A stretch of 64,000 nt of DNA, from positions 124,001 to 188,000 of the forward strand of contig CAWHEX010000003.1 of the NCBI GenBank assembly GCA_963828625.1. Direction: 5' to 3'. Shown one piece after another: positions 27,589-36,874 of this stretch. The DNA is from PALSA-894 sp963828625 (GTDB taxonomy: Bacteria > Pseudomonadota > Alphaproteobacteria > Rhizobiales > Xanthobacteraceae). Position 1 is the stretch's first letter; each line of letters opens with the position of its first letter. Both the position numbers and the translations under genes were made by a program. Under the pieces are notes generated by a model. That model had not been told where the DNA came from, did not search any database, and saw nothing but the letters and a program-made list of their open reading frames with translations.

Positions 27589-28804
27589 TTAAGCCTGCAA
27601 CTTAACGAATATGCACGCGGAACCGGCCGCAGCGGCCGGTGCGTGCCGTTCACGCATCACCAGACAGTCGGCGGCGGCGAGCGGCACCAGCATGGAACTG
27701 TCCTGCACCGGGAACGGGGTGGCAACCAGCGTTCCGTCGGACCTGCGGGTCAGAGTGGACCGCAGATAGTCGGCGCGCTCGTCGTTGGCCGGCAGGTCGC
27801 GGCCGAGCACGCCCGTGCCGGTGACGGGCTCAAGATCCGAGCGGCCGGAGAGGCGGCGGATCAGGGGGACCAGGAACAGGACCGAACACACGTAGGCGGA
27901 CACCGGATTGCCGGGGAGGCCGAGCACGTGCATCGCGCCGAGCCGGCCCGAGAGCATCGGCTTGCCGGGTCGCATCGCGATCTTCCAGAACGAGAGCGCG
28001 AGGCCTTCGGCGGCGAGCGCGGGCTGCACGAGGTCGTAGTCGCCGACCGACGCGCCTCCAGCCGTCACCAGTACATCCGCGCCGAGCTCGCGCGCACGGC
28101 GCACGCCCGCGATCGTGTCCTCGAGCCGGTCCGGCAGGATGCCGAGGTCGATCACCTCGGCGCCCTCGTGGCGCGCGACGGCGGCGAGCGCAAAGACGTT
28201 GGAATAGACGATCTGACCTGGGCCGGGCTCGGTGCCGGGCGCGACCAGTTCGTCGCCCGTCGCCACGATGGCGATCTTCGGGCGGCGGTGCAACAGGGAG
28301 GGCCGGATGGTTCATCGCGGCCGCGAGCGCGACGTCGCGGCCGGTGAGGCGGCGGCCTTTGGCGAGGCGCACATCGCCCTTGCGGAAATCGAGCCCGGCG
28401 GCGCGCACGTTGCGCCCGCGCGTCGCCGCCGTGTTGACGATGACGGCTGTCGCTCTCGCGCGACGTGTTCTCCTGAATGACGACGGTGTCGCTGCCCGCC
28501 GGCAGCACGCCGCCGGTGAAGATCCGCGCGGCTTCGCCGGCACTGATGCGTCCCGAGAACGGCCGACCCGGCCGCGACTTCGCCGATCAGCTTCAGCCGG
28601 GCGGGCGCAGTCGCGCACGTCCTCGGCGCGTACCGCATAGCCGTCCATCGCGGACACGTCTTCCGGAGGCTGCGTCCGCAGCGCGGCCAGATCCTCGGCG
28701 AGCACGCGGCCCTCGGCTTCGCCGAGCGGCACGCGCTCCGCAGCCAGCGGCGTGGCGCCTTCGAGCACGCGTGCGAGCGCATCCGCGACGGGGAGCAGCG
28801 CCAT
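27589..28804 (-). CDS. moeA: Molybdopterin molybdenumtransferase (four frame breaks)
   Basis: Inserts molybdate into adenylated molybdopterin. The N-terminus 'MALLPVADALARVLEG' begins at 28804. The family motif 'PPEDVSAMDGYAVR' follows. Homology then changes frame four times, at about 28597-28608, 28556-28565, 28442-28453 and 28288-28293, each fitting one extra base. Between them are read 'RLKLIGEVAAGSA', 'GGVLPAGSDTVVIQENTSRE' and 'VIVNTAATRGRNVRAAGLDF', then 'KIAIVATGDELVAPG' and 'DVLVTAGGASVGDYD'. Restored length is 403 residues, the normal size. Four breaks in about 320 bases could mean a low-quality patch or, less likely, real decay. It overlaps moaC by one base. Confidence 0.88.
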
Positions 28805-29286
28805 CACTTTGCCTTCGCGCGGTAGGTGCCGGATTTGCCGCCGCGCTTCTCGACGAGATGAATTCCCTCGATGCGCATGCCGCGCTCGGCCGCCTTCACC
28901 ATGTCGTAGATCGTAAGGCACGCGACCGAGACGGCGGTCAGCGCCTCCATCTCGACGCCGGTCTGGCCCTTGAGCTTGCAGGTCGCGCGCACGACGAAAC
29001 CGGGCAGTTTCCTGTCCGGCGCGATGTCCACCTCGACCTTGGTCAACGCGAGGGGATGGCAGAGCGGGATCAGCTCGTGCGTCTTCTTCGCCGCCATGAT
29101 GCCGGCGACGCGCGCTGCGCCAAGCACGTCGCCCTTTTTCGCGTTGCCTTTGAGCACAAGTGCGAGCGTCTTGGCCGACATCACGACGCGGCCTTCGGCG
29201 ATCGCGACGCGTTCGGTTGCGGCCTTGTCTGACACATCGACCATGCGGGCTTGCCCGCGCGCGCCGAGGTGGGTGAGCTTCGCCAT
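28804..29286 (-). CDS. moaC: Cyclic pyranopterin monophosphate synthase
   Basis: A 160-residue enzyme that, with MoaA, converts GTP to cyclic pyranopterin monophosphate in molybdenum cofactor synthesis. Conserved 'MVDVSDKAATERVAIAEGRV' near residue 15 and 'THELIPLCHPLALTKVEVD' are the family's active-site stretches, with 'GVEMEALTAVSVACLTIYDM' after them. It lies 10 bases after trpC, and its stop overlaps the moeA start. Confidence 0.96.
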   Translation of the reverse strand: MAKLTHLGARGQARMVDVSDKAATERVAIAEGRVVMSAKTLALVLKGNAKKGDVLGAARVAGIMAAKKTHELIPLCHPLALTKVEVDIAPDRKLPGFVVRATCKLKGQTGVEMEALTAVSVACLTIYDMVKAAERGMRIEGIHLVEKRGGKSGTYRAKAK

Positions 29287-29296
29287 ATGTTATTCG

Positions 29297-30118
29297 TTAC
29301 TCTGCGGCTGACATCCGTCGCAGGGTGTTGCGCGCGAGCAGCGCTTTGGTGGCGCCAGCAACATCTTGCTGGCGCATCAGGCTTTCGCCGATCAGGAAGG
29401 TCGACACACTCGACTTTTCGAGACGTGCCAGATCGGCAGGGGTGAACAGTCCGCTTTCGCCGACGACGATGCGATCCTTTGGGATCATCGGCGCGAGGCG
29501 CTCCGTCGTCTCCAGAGTCGTCTCGAAGGTCTTCAGGTTGCGATTGTTGATGCCGATGAGCGGCGACTTGAGTCTCAGCGCGCGCTCAAGCTCGACCTCG
29601 TCGTGCACCTCGATCAGCGCGTCCATGCCGTAGGCGAACGCAGCTCGCTCGAGCTCGCTTGCGGTCGCGTCGTCCACCGACGCCAGGATGATGAGGATGC
29701 AGTCCGCGCCCCACGCCCGCGCCTCCGCCACCTGGTAGGGCTCGAACATGAAGTCCTTGCGCAGAACGGGCAGGGCGGTCGCGTTGCGCGCGGCGGTGAG
29801 GAATTCGGGCTTGCCTTGGAATGACGGCGCGTCAGTCAGCACGGACAGGCAGGCCGCGCCGCCTGTCTCATAGGCGCGTGCGAGCGCGGGCGGATCGAAG
29901 TCGGCGCGGATCAGCCCTTTCGACGGGCTCGCCTTCTTGATCTCGGCGATCAGCGCATAGTCGCCGACTGTGAGCTTGTGCTTGAGCGCCGCCGTAAAGC
30001 CGCGGGGGGCAGAAGCGCCGTTCGCCGCGGCATCGACTTCCGCCAACGGCCGCGCGCGTTTTGCCGCGGCGATTTCCTCGCGCTTGTATTTTTCGATCTT
30101 TGCGAGGATGTCGGCCAT
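29297..30118 (-). CDS. trpC: Indole-3-glycerol phosphate synthase
   Basis: A 273-residue TIM-barrel enzyme that closes the indole ring in tryptophan synthesis. 'MADILAKIEKYKREEIAAAK' is the usual alphaproteobacterial start; 'LIAEIKKASPSKGLIRADFD' carries the catalytic Lys, and 'LIGINNRNLKTFETTLETT' and 'IVVGESGLFTPADL' the phosphate-binding segments. In the raw sequence the frame is open back through trpD, but that fusion disappears when one base is removed near 30139. The start is therefore placed at 30118. Confidence 0.94.
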   Translation of the reverse strand: MADILAKIEKYKREEIAAAKRARPLAEVDAAANGASAPRGFTAALKHKLTVGDYALIAEIKKASPSKGLIRADFDPPALARAYETGGAACLSVLTDAPSFQGKPEFLTAARNATALPVLRKDFMFEPYQVAEARAWGADCILIILASVDDATASELERAAFAYGMDALIEVHDEVELERALRLKSPLIGINNRNLKTFETTLETTERLAPMIPKDRIVVGESGLFTPADLARLEKSSVSTFLIGESLMRQQDVAGATKALLARNTLRRMSAAE

Positions 30119-30123
30119 GATGG

Positions 30124-31138
30124 TCAGGCGTTGGATATCTGCGATTAACCGATCGAGCCGCCCTTCGGCCTCGGAGGAGTCGAGCGACTTGGTCGCGACC
30201 GCGACGCCTTCCTTCATGTCCTTCGCCTTGCCGGCCACCACGATCGCGGCGGCGGCATTCAGGATCGCGACGTCGCGGAACGGGCCTTTCTTGCCCTTGA
30301 GCACGGCGGTCAGCGCGGCCGCATTGGTCTCGGCATCGCCACCGCGCAGTTGCTCGGGTTTCGCGGGCGCGAGCCCGACGTCCTCGGGCTTGATCTCGAA
30401 AGTCGTCACCTTGCCGTTTTCCAGCGCCGCGACCGCGGTCGGTCCCGACGTGGTGATCTCATCCAGCCCGTCCGAGCCGTGCACCACATAGGCGCGCTCG
30501 CTCCCGAGGTTCTTGAGCACGTTGGCGAGCGGCTCGACCCACTGGCGCGAGAACACGCCGACCATCTGCCGCTTCACGCTCGCCGGATTGGAGAGCGGCC
30601 CGAGCAGATTGAAGATCGTGCGCGTGCCGAGTTCGACCCGTGTCGGGCCGACATGCTTCATGGCGGGGTGATGCGCGGGCGCGAACATGAAGCCGATGCC
30701 GGCCTCGTAGATGCAGCGCGTGATCTCGTCCGGCCGCAGCTCGATGCGCACGCCGAGCGCGCCGAGCACGTCCGCCGCGCCCGACTTGGACGAGAGTGCG
30801 CGGTTGCCGTGCTTGGCGACCGGAATGCCGGCGCCCGCCACGATGAAGGCCGCGCAGGTGGAGATGTTGTACGAGCCCGACGCATCGCCGCCGGTGCCGA
30901 CCACGTCGATCGCGTCAGGGGGCGCAGCGACCTTCTGCATCTTGGCGCGCATGGTCGAGACGGCGCCGGTGATCTCGTCGACGGTTTCGCCGCGCAGCCG
31001 CAGGCCCATCAGGAAGCCGCCCATCTGCGATGGCGTCGCCTCGCCCGACATCATGTGGTCGAACGCCTTGGCGGATTCGTCGCGCGAGAGCGTCGCGCCG
31101 GTTGCGACCTTGCCGATCAGCGCCTTGAAATCGTCCAT
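30124..31138 (-). CDS. trpD: Anthranilate phosphoribosyltransferase (frame break near the end)
   Basis: Transfers phosphoribose from PRPP to anthranilate. 'VDVVGTGGDASGSYNISTCA' with the PRPP-binding GTGGD motif is near residue 80, and 'KHGNRALSSKSGAADVLGAL' follows. As given, the frame reads through into trpC. If one extra G (plus-strand C at about 30139) is dropped, the protein ends '...LIAISNA' at a TGA at 30124-30126, giving 337 residues, the standard length, and a 5-base gap to trpC. Confidence 0.93.
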
Positions 31139-31145
31139 GACGTCC

Positions 31146-31760
31146 TCAGTGCGGCTTCGCGGCCGGCCGGCGTCCGGATGACGCATTCCATGCGGCCGCA
31201 AGGTCGAGAAAGTTCTTCAGGATCACGTGGCCGTTTTCCGACGCGATGCTTTCGGGGTGAAACTGCACGCCGTGCACCGGCAGCGTCGCATGCGAGACGC
31301 CCATTACGAGACGATCATCGGTTTCGGCGGTGACGGCAAGTTCGCCCGGCATGGTGGCGCGGTCGACCACCAGCGAATGATAGCGCGTCGCCCGGAATGG
31401 CGCATTGATGCCGCGGAAAACGCCTTGCCCCTGATGCTTGATCTCGGAGAGCTTGCCGTGCACCGGCACCGGCGCGCGCACCACGCTGCCGCCGAACGCC
31501 TGCCCGATCGATTGCAGGCCGAGGCAGACGCCAAACAGCGGGATGGTCGGCGCGGCCTGCTCGACCAGATCGAGGCAGATGCCGGCTTCGTTGGGTGTGC
31601 AGGGGCCGGGGGAGAGCACGATCGCATCCGGATCGGCGTCGATCACCTCGCGCGGCGAGACCTTGTCATTGCGATGCACGACGACATCAGCCCCCAGCTC
31701 GCCCAGGTAGTGGACAAGGTTGAAGGTGAAGCTGTCGTAATTGTCGATCAGGACAATCAT
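31146..31760 (-). CDS. trpG: Anthranilate synthase glutamine amidotransferase component
   Basis: A 204-residue class I glutaminase that feeds ammonia to TrpE. 'MIVLIDNYDSFTFNLVHYL' is the classical start, so ATG at 31760 is chosen over a TTG at 31772. The nucleophile Cys lies in 'LFGVCLGLQSIGQAFGG' and the His-Glu pair in 'VQFHPESIASENG'. trpD follows after 7 bases. Confidence 0.96.
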   Translation of the reverse strand: MIVLIDNYDSFTFNLVHYLGELGADVVVHRNDKVSPREVIDADPDAIVLSPGPCTPNEAGICLDLVEQAAPTIPLFGVCLGLQSIGQAFGGSVVRAPVPVHGKLSEIKHQGQGVFRGINAPFRATRYHSLVVDRATMPGELAVTAETDDRLVMGVSHATLPVHGVQFHPESIASENGHVILKNFLDLAAAWNASSGRRPAAKPH

Positions 31761-31834
31761 GCGCCCGGCCAAAGGTTTAACAGCGGTCTTAACGGTCCGG
31801 CGGGGAGGGGGTCAAGCAGAAGGGGCGCCAGCGC

Positions 31835-32407
31835 CTAGCACGGCGCGCAGGACCAGCCGTTTCCGTCGTGCCGCCAGAGATACGGCACGTGTTTGGGCTC
31901 CAGCCGCGATCCGAACGTCAGTTCGTGCAGGGCGTCGAACAGCCCGCTGTGCGCGACGAACAGCAGGGTCGCGTCCGGGTGCTGACCAAGCCATTTGCCG
32001 AGAACGCGGACGGTGCGCGCGCCGGTCTCGTGCCATTGCTCGGCGTCGGCCGGGAGCTGGCGCACCAGCCGCTCATGCGGCTGAACGCCGAGCTGAGCTT
32101 TCACCTCGTTGACGACAAGGCCTTCGAAGCGGCCGAAGTGCCGTTCCTTGAGCTCGTCGTCGAACATCAGCGGCTTGCCGATGTGCTCGGCCACGATCTC
32201 GGCGGTCTTGCGCGCGCGGATCAGCGGGCTTGCGACGATGAAATCGACCGGACAGTGCGCAACGACCTTCGCGGCGTCGTGCGCCTGCGCAAGACCAAGC
32301 TCGTTGAGCGGAATGTCCGAATGACCCTGAAAGCGCCCTTCGAGATTCCACGCGGTCTGGCCGTGGCGGAGGAAGTAGAAGCTTGTTTTCGGAATGTCCA
32401 GGGTCAT
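31835..32407 (-). CDS. Histidine phosphatase family protein
   Basis: A 190-residue member of the phosphoglycerate-mutase-like phosphatases. The phospho-acceptor His is in 'FYFLRHGQTAWNLEGRFQG', with 'ASPLIRARKTAEIVAEH', an acidic 'ERHFGRFEGL' and the second His in 'LLFVAHSGLFDAL'. Substrate unknown. It lies between trpE (13 bases after its stop) and trpG (74 bases before its start), so it is probably cotranscribed with tryptophan genes. The start at 32407 follows a typical length; a longer upstream frame has no similarity. Confidence 0.88.
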   Translation of the reverse strand: MTLDIPKTSFYFLRHGQTAWNLEGRFQGHSDIPLNELGLAQAHDAAKVVAHCPVDFIVASPLIRARKTAEIVAEHIGKPLMFDDELKERHFGRFEGLVVNEVKAQLGVQPHERLVRQLPADAEQWHETGARTVRVLGKWLGQHPDATLLFVAHSGLFDALHELTFGSRLEPKHVPYLWRHDGNGWSCAPC

Positions 32408-32420
32408 CACGGGCGCGCGC

Positions 32421-33938
32421 TTATTGCCCCCGTTTCGCCGCGCTCGCAAAGCGGCGCGCCTCTTCGGCGGCGCGAAACAGCGCCTTCGCCTTGTTGACGC
32501 ATTCCTGCTGCTCGCTGTCGGGGTTTGAGTCCGCCACGATCCCGGCGCCCGCCTGCGCGTAGATCACGCCGTCCTTCACCAGCGCGGTGCGCAGCACGAT
32601 GCAGGTGTCCATCTCGCCGGCTGCGGAGAAATAGCCGACCGAGCCCGCATAGAGGCCGCGCTTTTCCTTCTCCAGTTCGTCGATGATCTCCATCGCGCGC
32701 ACCTTCGGCGCGCCCGACACGGTGCCCGCCGGAAATCCAGCCGCGAGCGCATCGACCAAGTCATGCTTCCTGGCGAGCTTGCCCTCGACGTTCGACACGA
32801 TGTGCATCACGTGGCTATAGCGCTCGACGAAGAACTGGTCGGTGACCTTCACGGTGCCGATCTCGGCGACGCGGCCGACATCGTTGCGGCCGAGATCGAG
32901 CAGCATCAGGTGCTCGGCGCGCTCCTTCGGATCGGCCAGCAGTCTGTCCTCGTAGGCCTTATCCTCGTGCGGGGTCTCGCCGCGCGGCATCGTGCCGGCG
33001 ATGGGCCGCACGGTCACGACGCCGTCGCGCACGCGCACGAGGATTTCCGGGCTCGATCCCGCGACCGCGAACCCGCCGAAGTCGAGGAAAAACAGGAACG
33101 GCGCCGGGTTGACGCGGCGCAGCGCGCGGTAGAGCGAGAACGGCGAGAGCGTGAAAGGCGCCTCGAAGCGCTGCGACAGCACGACCTGAAAGATGTCACC
33201 CGCCGCAATGTATTCCTTGGCGCGCGCGACCATCGTCTTGAATTCGTCCGGTGTCGTGTTGGACGTCGGCGGCACGGTGAGCGGGCCTGCGGGCGCACCG
33301 ACCGCTTCCTTGTCGAGCGGGCGATCGAGCGCATCGACGATCGCGGAAAGGCGCTCGGATGCACGGCTGAATGCGGCTGTGGCGGTCACGCCGGGCTCTG
33401 GCCGCACCGGAGTGACCACGGTGATGGAATCGAGCACCGCGTCAAACACGATCACGATGGTCGGCCGCTGCATGATCGCGTCCGGAATGCCGAGCGCGTC
33501 CGGATTGGGTGCGGGCAACTCCTCCATCAGCCGCACCATGTCGTAGCCCAGATAGCCGAACAGGCCGGCCGCCATCGGCGGCAGCTTTTCGGGCAGCACG
33601 ATGCGGCTTTCGGCGATCAGCGCGCGTAGCGCGTCGAGGGGTGCCTCGGGACAGGCAACAAAGTTATCCGGCTTTGTGCGCGCCGTACGGTTGACCTCGG
33701 CGCGCGTTCCGTTCGTGCGCCAGATCAGGTCGGGCTCAAGCCCGATCATCGAATAGCGGCCGCGCGCCGCGCCGCCCTCGACCGACTCGAACAGGAAGCT
33801 GTTGGCGCGGCCTCCGGCGACCTTCAGGAATGCCGAGACCGGCGTTTCAAGGTCGGCGACCAGCGTGGTCCACACCACCTGCGGTTCGCCGCGCGCATAG
33901 CGCGCCGCGAATGCGTCGGCGGCCGGCTCGACCTGCAT
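32421..33938 (-). CDS. trpE: Anthranilate synthase component I
   Basis: A 505-residue chorismate-using enzyme that makes anthranilate, the committed step to tryptophan. The active-site region has 'RPIAGTMPRGETPHEDKAYE', 'AEHLMLLDLGRNDVGRV' and 'PAGTVSGAPKVRAMEIIDEL'. It is separate from trpG, unlike the TrpE-TrpG fusion of Rhizobium and Sinorhizobium. Its start shares one base with the stop of the PpiD-like gene, so there is no room for a trp leader attenuator directly upstream. Confidence 0.96.
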   Translation of the reverse strand: MQVEPAADAFAARYARGEPQVVWTTLVADLETPVSAFLKVAGGRANSFLFESVEGGAARGRYSMIGLEPDLIWRTNGTRAEVNRTARTKPDNFVACPEAPLDALRALIAESRIVLPEKLPPMAAGLFGYLGYDMVRLMEELPAPNPDALGIPDAIMQRPTIVIVFDAVLDSITVVTPVRPEPGVTATAAFSRASERLSAIVDALDRPLDKEAVGAPAGPLTVPPTSNTTPDEFKTMVARAKEYIAAGDIFQVVLSQRFEAPFTLSPFSLYRALRRVNPAPFLFFLDFGGFAVAGSSPEILVRVRDGVVTVRPIAGTMPRGETPHEDKAYEDRLLADPKERAEHLMLLDLGRNDVGRVAEIGTVKVTDQFFVERYSHVMHIVSNVEGKLARKHDLVDALAAGFPAGTVSGAPKVRAMEIIDELEKEKRGLYAGSVGYFSAAGEMDTCIVLRTALVKDGVIYAQAGAGIVADSNPDSEQQECVNKAKALFRAAEEARRFASAAKRGQ

Positions 33939-35851
33939 CAGTTCTGATCGCTGCTGCCCGTTGCAACGCGGCGCAGCGCATCCTGGTTGATGGTCGCGCC
34001 GAACTCGTTTTGCAGGCGGGTAACGTACTGCGCCATCACGTCTTCGGTCAGCGCGCGGCGCGTGTTGTCCTCGATGCGCTTGCCTTCGGTCGAGGTGGCC
34101 TCGAACGTCGGCACGGTGATGTCGGTCACCTGAAAGATGAACCGTTCGGCCGGGTCCTTGCCCTCGGCGCTTCCGGCTCCGCCTTTCTCGGTCTCGAACA
34201 CCGCATCGATCACGCTCGCGGGCGTGTTGCCGCCGCGGCCGCGCTTGAGGCCGAACGTGGTCTGAACTGTCAGCCCTTCGGCCGAGGCCACATCGTTGAG
34301 CGGCGTGCCGGACTTGACCTTGCCGACCATCTCGGTCGCCTTGGCCTGCAGGCGCTGCGAGACCTGATCCTGCTTCCAGCGCTCCTCGACCCGGTCCTTG
34401 ACCTCATCGATCGTGCGCGGGCGCGAGGGCTTAATGCCCGTCACCTCGAACCAGACATAGCCACCGCCCGAAAGCTGCACCGGCTCGGTCTCGACGCCCA
34501 TGTCGGTACGGAACGCCGCGGCGAGAACATCCGTGCCGGTCGGAAGGCCGGTGACCTCCTTGCCGTCCGGATCGCGGCCTTGCCGGTCGACCGCCTCGAT
34601 GGTGCGGGCGGTGAGATTGAGCTTCTGCGCGACTTCCGCAAGGCGCATGCCGCCGGCGCGCTCGTCCTCGATCTTGTCATGGCGCGAGGCAAGTTCGCTG
34701 CGCGCCCGGTCGGTCGCCACAGTTTGCCTGATTTCGGCTGCCACTTCGTCGAACGGCTTGACGACTTCCGGTTCGATCTTGACCACGCGCAGCAGCGCCG
34801 TGCCGAACATGCCGGTCACGGGCGCGGAAACTTCGCCTTCCTTCAGCGCGAAGGCCGCGTCTGCGATGGCTCGATCGATGATGCCGGATTTGGCTAGCAG
34901 GCCGAGGTCCACGTCCTTCTCGGTTAAGCCGCGCTCCTTGGCGAGCGCGTCGAATGCGATTTCGGATTTTGCCAGCCGCGCTGATGCGGCCTGCGCCTCC
35001 TCGGCTGACGGAAACACGATCTGTTCGACCTGGCGCCGCTCCTGTGTGCCGTAGCGGGCGAGGTTTCGTTCGTAATAACTCTTGGCGTCGGCGTCGCTGA
35101 TCTGGTCGGGCTTCGCGAGTTCGGCCGGCGAGACTGACATCACGGTGATGGCGCGATACTCGGGCGCGCTGAATCCCGCCTTGTGGTCGTCGTAATATTT
35201 CGCGATCTGCTCGGGCGTCGGCGCGGGAATGTCGCCGGCCTTGTTGGTGTCGAGCATGATGTAGTCGATTGCGCGCTGCTCGTTCTCGAAGCGATTGAGC
35301 GCGTCCGTCATGGTCTTGGGCAGCGTCATCTCGCCGCCGACCGTTTCGGCGATCTCGCGCCGCAAGGTCAGGCGCTTCTGCTCGGCGGCGAAACGCGGCT
35401 CGGTGTAGCCGGCGGAGCGGATCATCTGCTCGAAGCGGGCGCGGTCGAACTGGCCGCCGGCGCCGCGGAAGTTCGTGTCAGCCATGATCTGGCGCGCGAC
35501 CTCGGCGTCGGAGACATTGAGGCGCAGCTGGCGCGCGCGCTGGTCGAGCGCGGCCTCCGCGATGAGCTGTCCGGCGAGCTGGCGCTCAAGGCCGAGCAGG
35601 CGCGCCTGGTCCGGCGTGATCGGGCGGCCGAGCTGGCGGCCAAGCTGCTGCAGGCGGTCGTTGTAGATCTGCCGGAACTGGTCGACCGTGATCTCGGTGG
35701 AACCGATCTTGGCCACCGTCGAGCGGCCGAAGCCGCGGAAGATGTCTCCGATGCCCCAGATCGCGAAGCTGATCGCGATCAGGCCGAGAACGACCCCCAT
35801 GACGGCTCTGCCCAGCCAATTGCTGGAAGCCTTGCGTATTCCGCGAAGCAT
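33938..35851 (-). CDS. PpiD/SurA-like peptidylprolyl isomerase
   Basis: A 637-residue periplasmic chaperone anchored by one N-terminal membrane helix (about residues 15-34, 'AVMGVVLGLIAISFAIWGIG'). A SurA-N/PpiD-like helical region follows ('GSTEITVDQFRQIYNDRLQQ'), then a degenerate parvulin domain at roughly 255-370 ('ERRQVEQIVFPSAEEAQ' to 'GMFGTALLRVVKIEP'). It likely helps fold exported proteins at the inner membrane. It is the first gene of the minus-strand run leading into trpE; tpiA is divergent with 165 bases between. Confidence 0.88.
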   Translation of the reverse strand: MLRGIRKASSNWLGRAVMGVVLGLIAISFAIWGIGDIFRGFGRSTVAKIGSTEITVDQFRQIYNDRLQQLGRQLGRPITPDQARLLGLERQLAGQLIAEAALDQRARQLRLNVSDAEVARQIMADTNFRGAGGQFDRARFEQMIRSAGYTEPRFAAEQKRLTLRREIAETVGGEMTLPKTMTDALNRFENEQRAIDYIMLDTNKAGDIPAPTPEQIAKYYDDHKAGFSAPEYRAITVMSVSPAELAKPDQISDADAKSYYERNLARYGTQERRQVEQIVFPSAEEAQAASARLAKSEIAFDALAKERGLTEKDVDLGLLAKSGIIDRAIADAAFALKEGEVSAPVTGMFGTALLRVVKIEPEVVKPFDEVAAEIRQTVATDRARSELASRHDKIEDERAGGMRLAEVAQKLNLTARTIEAVDRQGRDPDGKEVTGLPTGTDVLAAAFRTDMGVETEPVQLSGGGYVWFEVTGIKPSRPRTIDEVKDRVEERWKQDQVSQRLQAKATEMVGKVKSGTPLNDVASAEGLTVQTTFGLKRGRGGNTPASVIDAVFETEKGGAGSAEGKDPAERFIFQVTDITVPTFEATSTEGKRIEDNTRRALTEDVMAQYVTRLQNEFGATINQDALRRVATGSSDQN

Positions 35852-36016
35852 TTAAGTCCTACATCGTATGGGATGAATCGGCCGGCATTGGCCGGGCCCC
35901 GCAAGGGCGCGCATCATAAGGATCGCGACCAAACGCTGCAACACGGGCGGGCTGCGGCCCTCTGGCGCCAGCTAGAGGCGTTTGCTACCGGCTCGGGTGA
36001 AGTTCGAGGGAAAATC

Positions 36017-36758
36017 ATGACAAACCGGCGCCCGCTCGTTGCGGGGAACTGGAAAATGAATGGCCTCAAGGCCTCGGCGGCCGAGCTTGGCAGGATGATC
36101 GAGGGTGCGGGCGCGCTCTCGCGCAACGTCGACCTTCTGATTTGCCCGCCTGCGACACTGGTGCAGGCGTTTGCGCAGGCTGCCCGCGGCTCGTCGGTCA
36201 TGATCGGCGCGCAGGATTGCCACGCCGAGGCCTCCGGCGCATTCACGGGCGACATCTCGGCCGAGATGCTGGCCGACGCTCGGCGCGAGCGCGGTGATCG
36301 TTGGCCACTCGGAACGGCGCAGCTATCACGGCGAGACCGACGCGGCCGTGCGCGCCAAGGCGCTGGCGGCGCGGCGGGCCGGCCTTCTTGCAATCGTGTG
36401 CGTCGGAGAGACGAAAGATCAGCGCACCGCGGGCAAGACGCTCGATGTTGTCGGGACGCAGCTTGCCGGCTCGCTGCCGGAGGGCGCCACGGCGGGAAAC
36501 CTCGTGGTCGCCTATGAGCCCGTCTGGGCGATCGGGACGGGCCTGACGCCGACCGTGGCGGACGTGGCGGAGGTCCACGGCTTCATCCGTGAGCGCCTCG
36601 GTGCAGGCGGCGCCGGCATCCGCATCCTCTACGGCGGCAGCGTAAAGCCCTCGAATGCCAAGGAACTGCTCGGCGTCGCCAATGTCGATGGTGCGCTGGT
36701 CGGCGGCGCGAGCCTGAAGGCTGAGGATTTCCTTGGGATAGCGAGGGCCTACGCCTGA
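36017..36758 (+). CDS. tpiA: Triosephosphate isomerase (frame-broken)
   Basis: Interconverts dihydroxyacetone phosphate and glyceraldehyde 3-phosphate. 'LVAGNWKMNGLKASAAEL' holds Asn and Lys of the active site. The frame breaks at about 36278-36283, where an extra C separates 'GDISAEMLADA' from 'GASAVIVGHSERRSYHGET', which contains the catalytic His. The Glu is in 'VVAYEPVWAIGTG' and the phosphate loop in 'ILYGGSVKPSNA'. Restored length is 246 residues. Start at 36017 with GAGGGAAAATC upstream. secG follows after 116 bases. Confidence 0.94.
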
Positions 36759-36874
36759 TGGACCTCCGGCAGGGTGGAAATGCCGCAGGGGATCGTGTAG
36801 AGACGCCCGCGAATTCCTATATGGCCGGCATCGGTGCGGTGACCCCGCGCCCATCGCTTTGACCGGACGAAGAC

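Noticed and set aside
29297..31201. A 634-codon TrpD-TrpC fusion gene
   Set aside because: Removing one base near 30139 restores separate trpD and trpC genes with standard ends and lengths, and similar extra bases occur in many other genes here.
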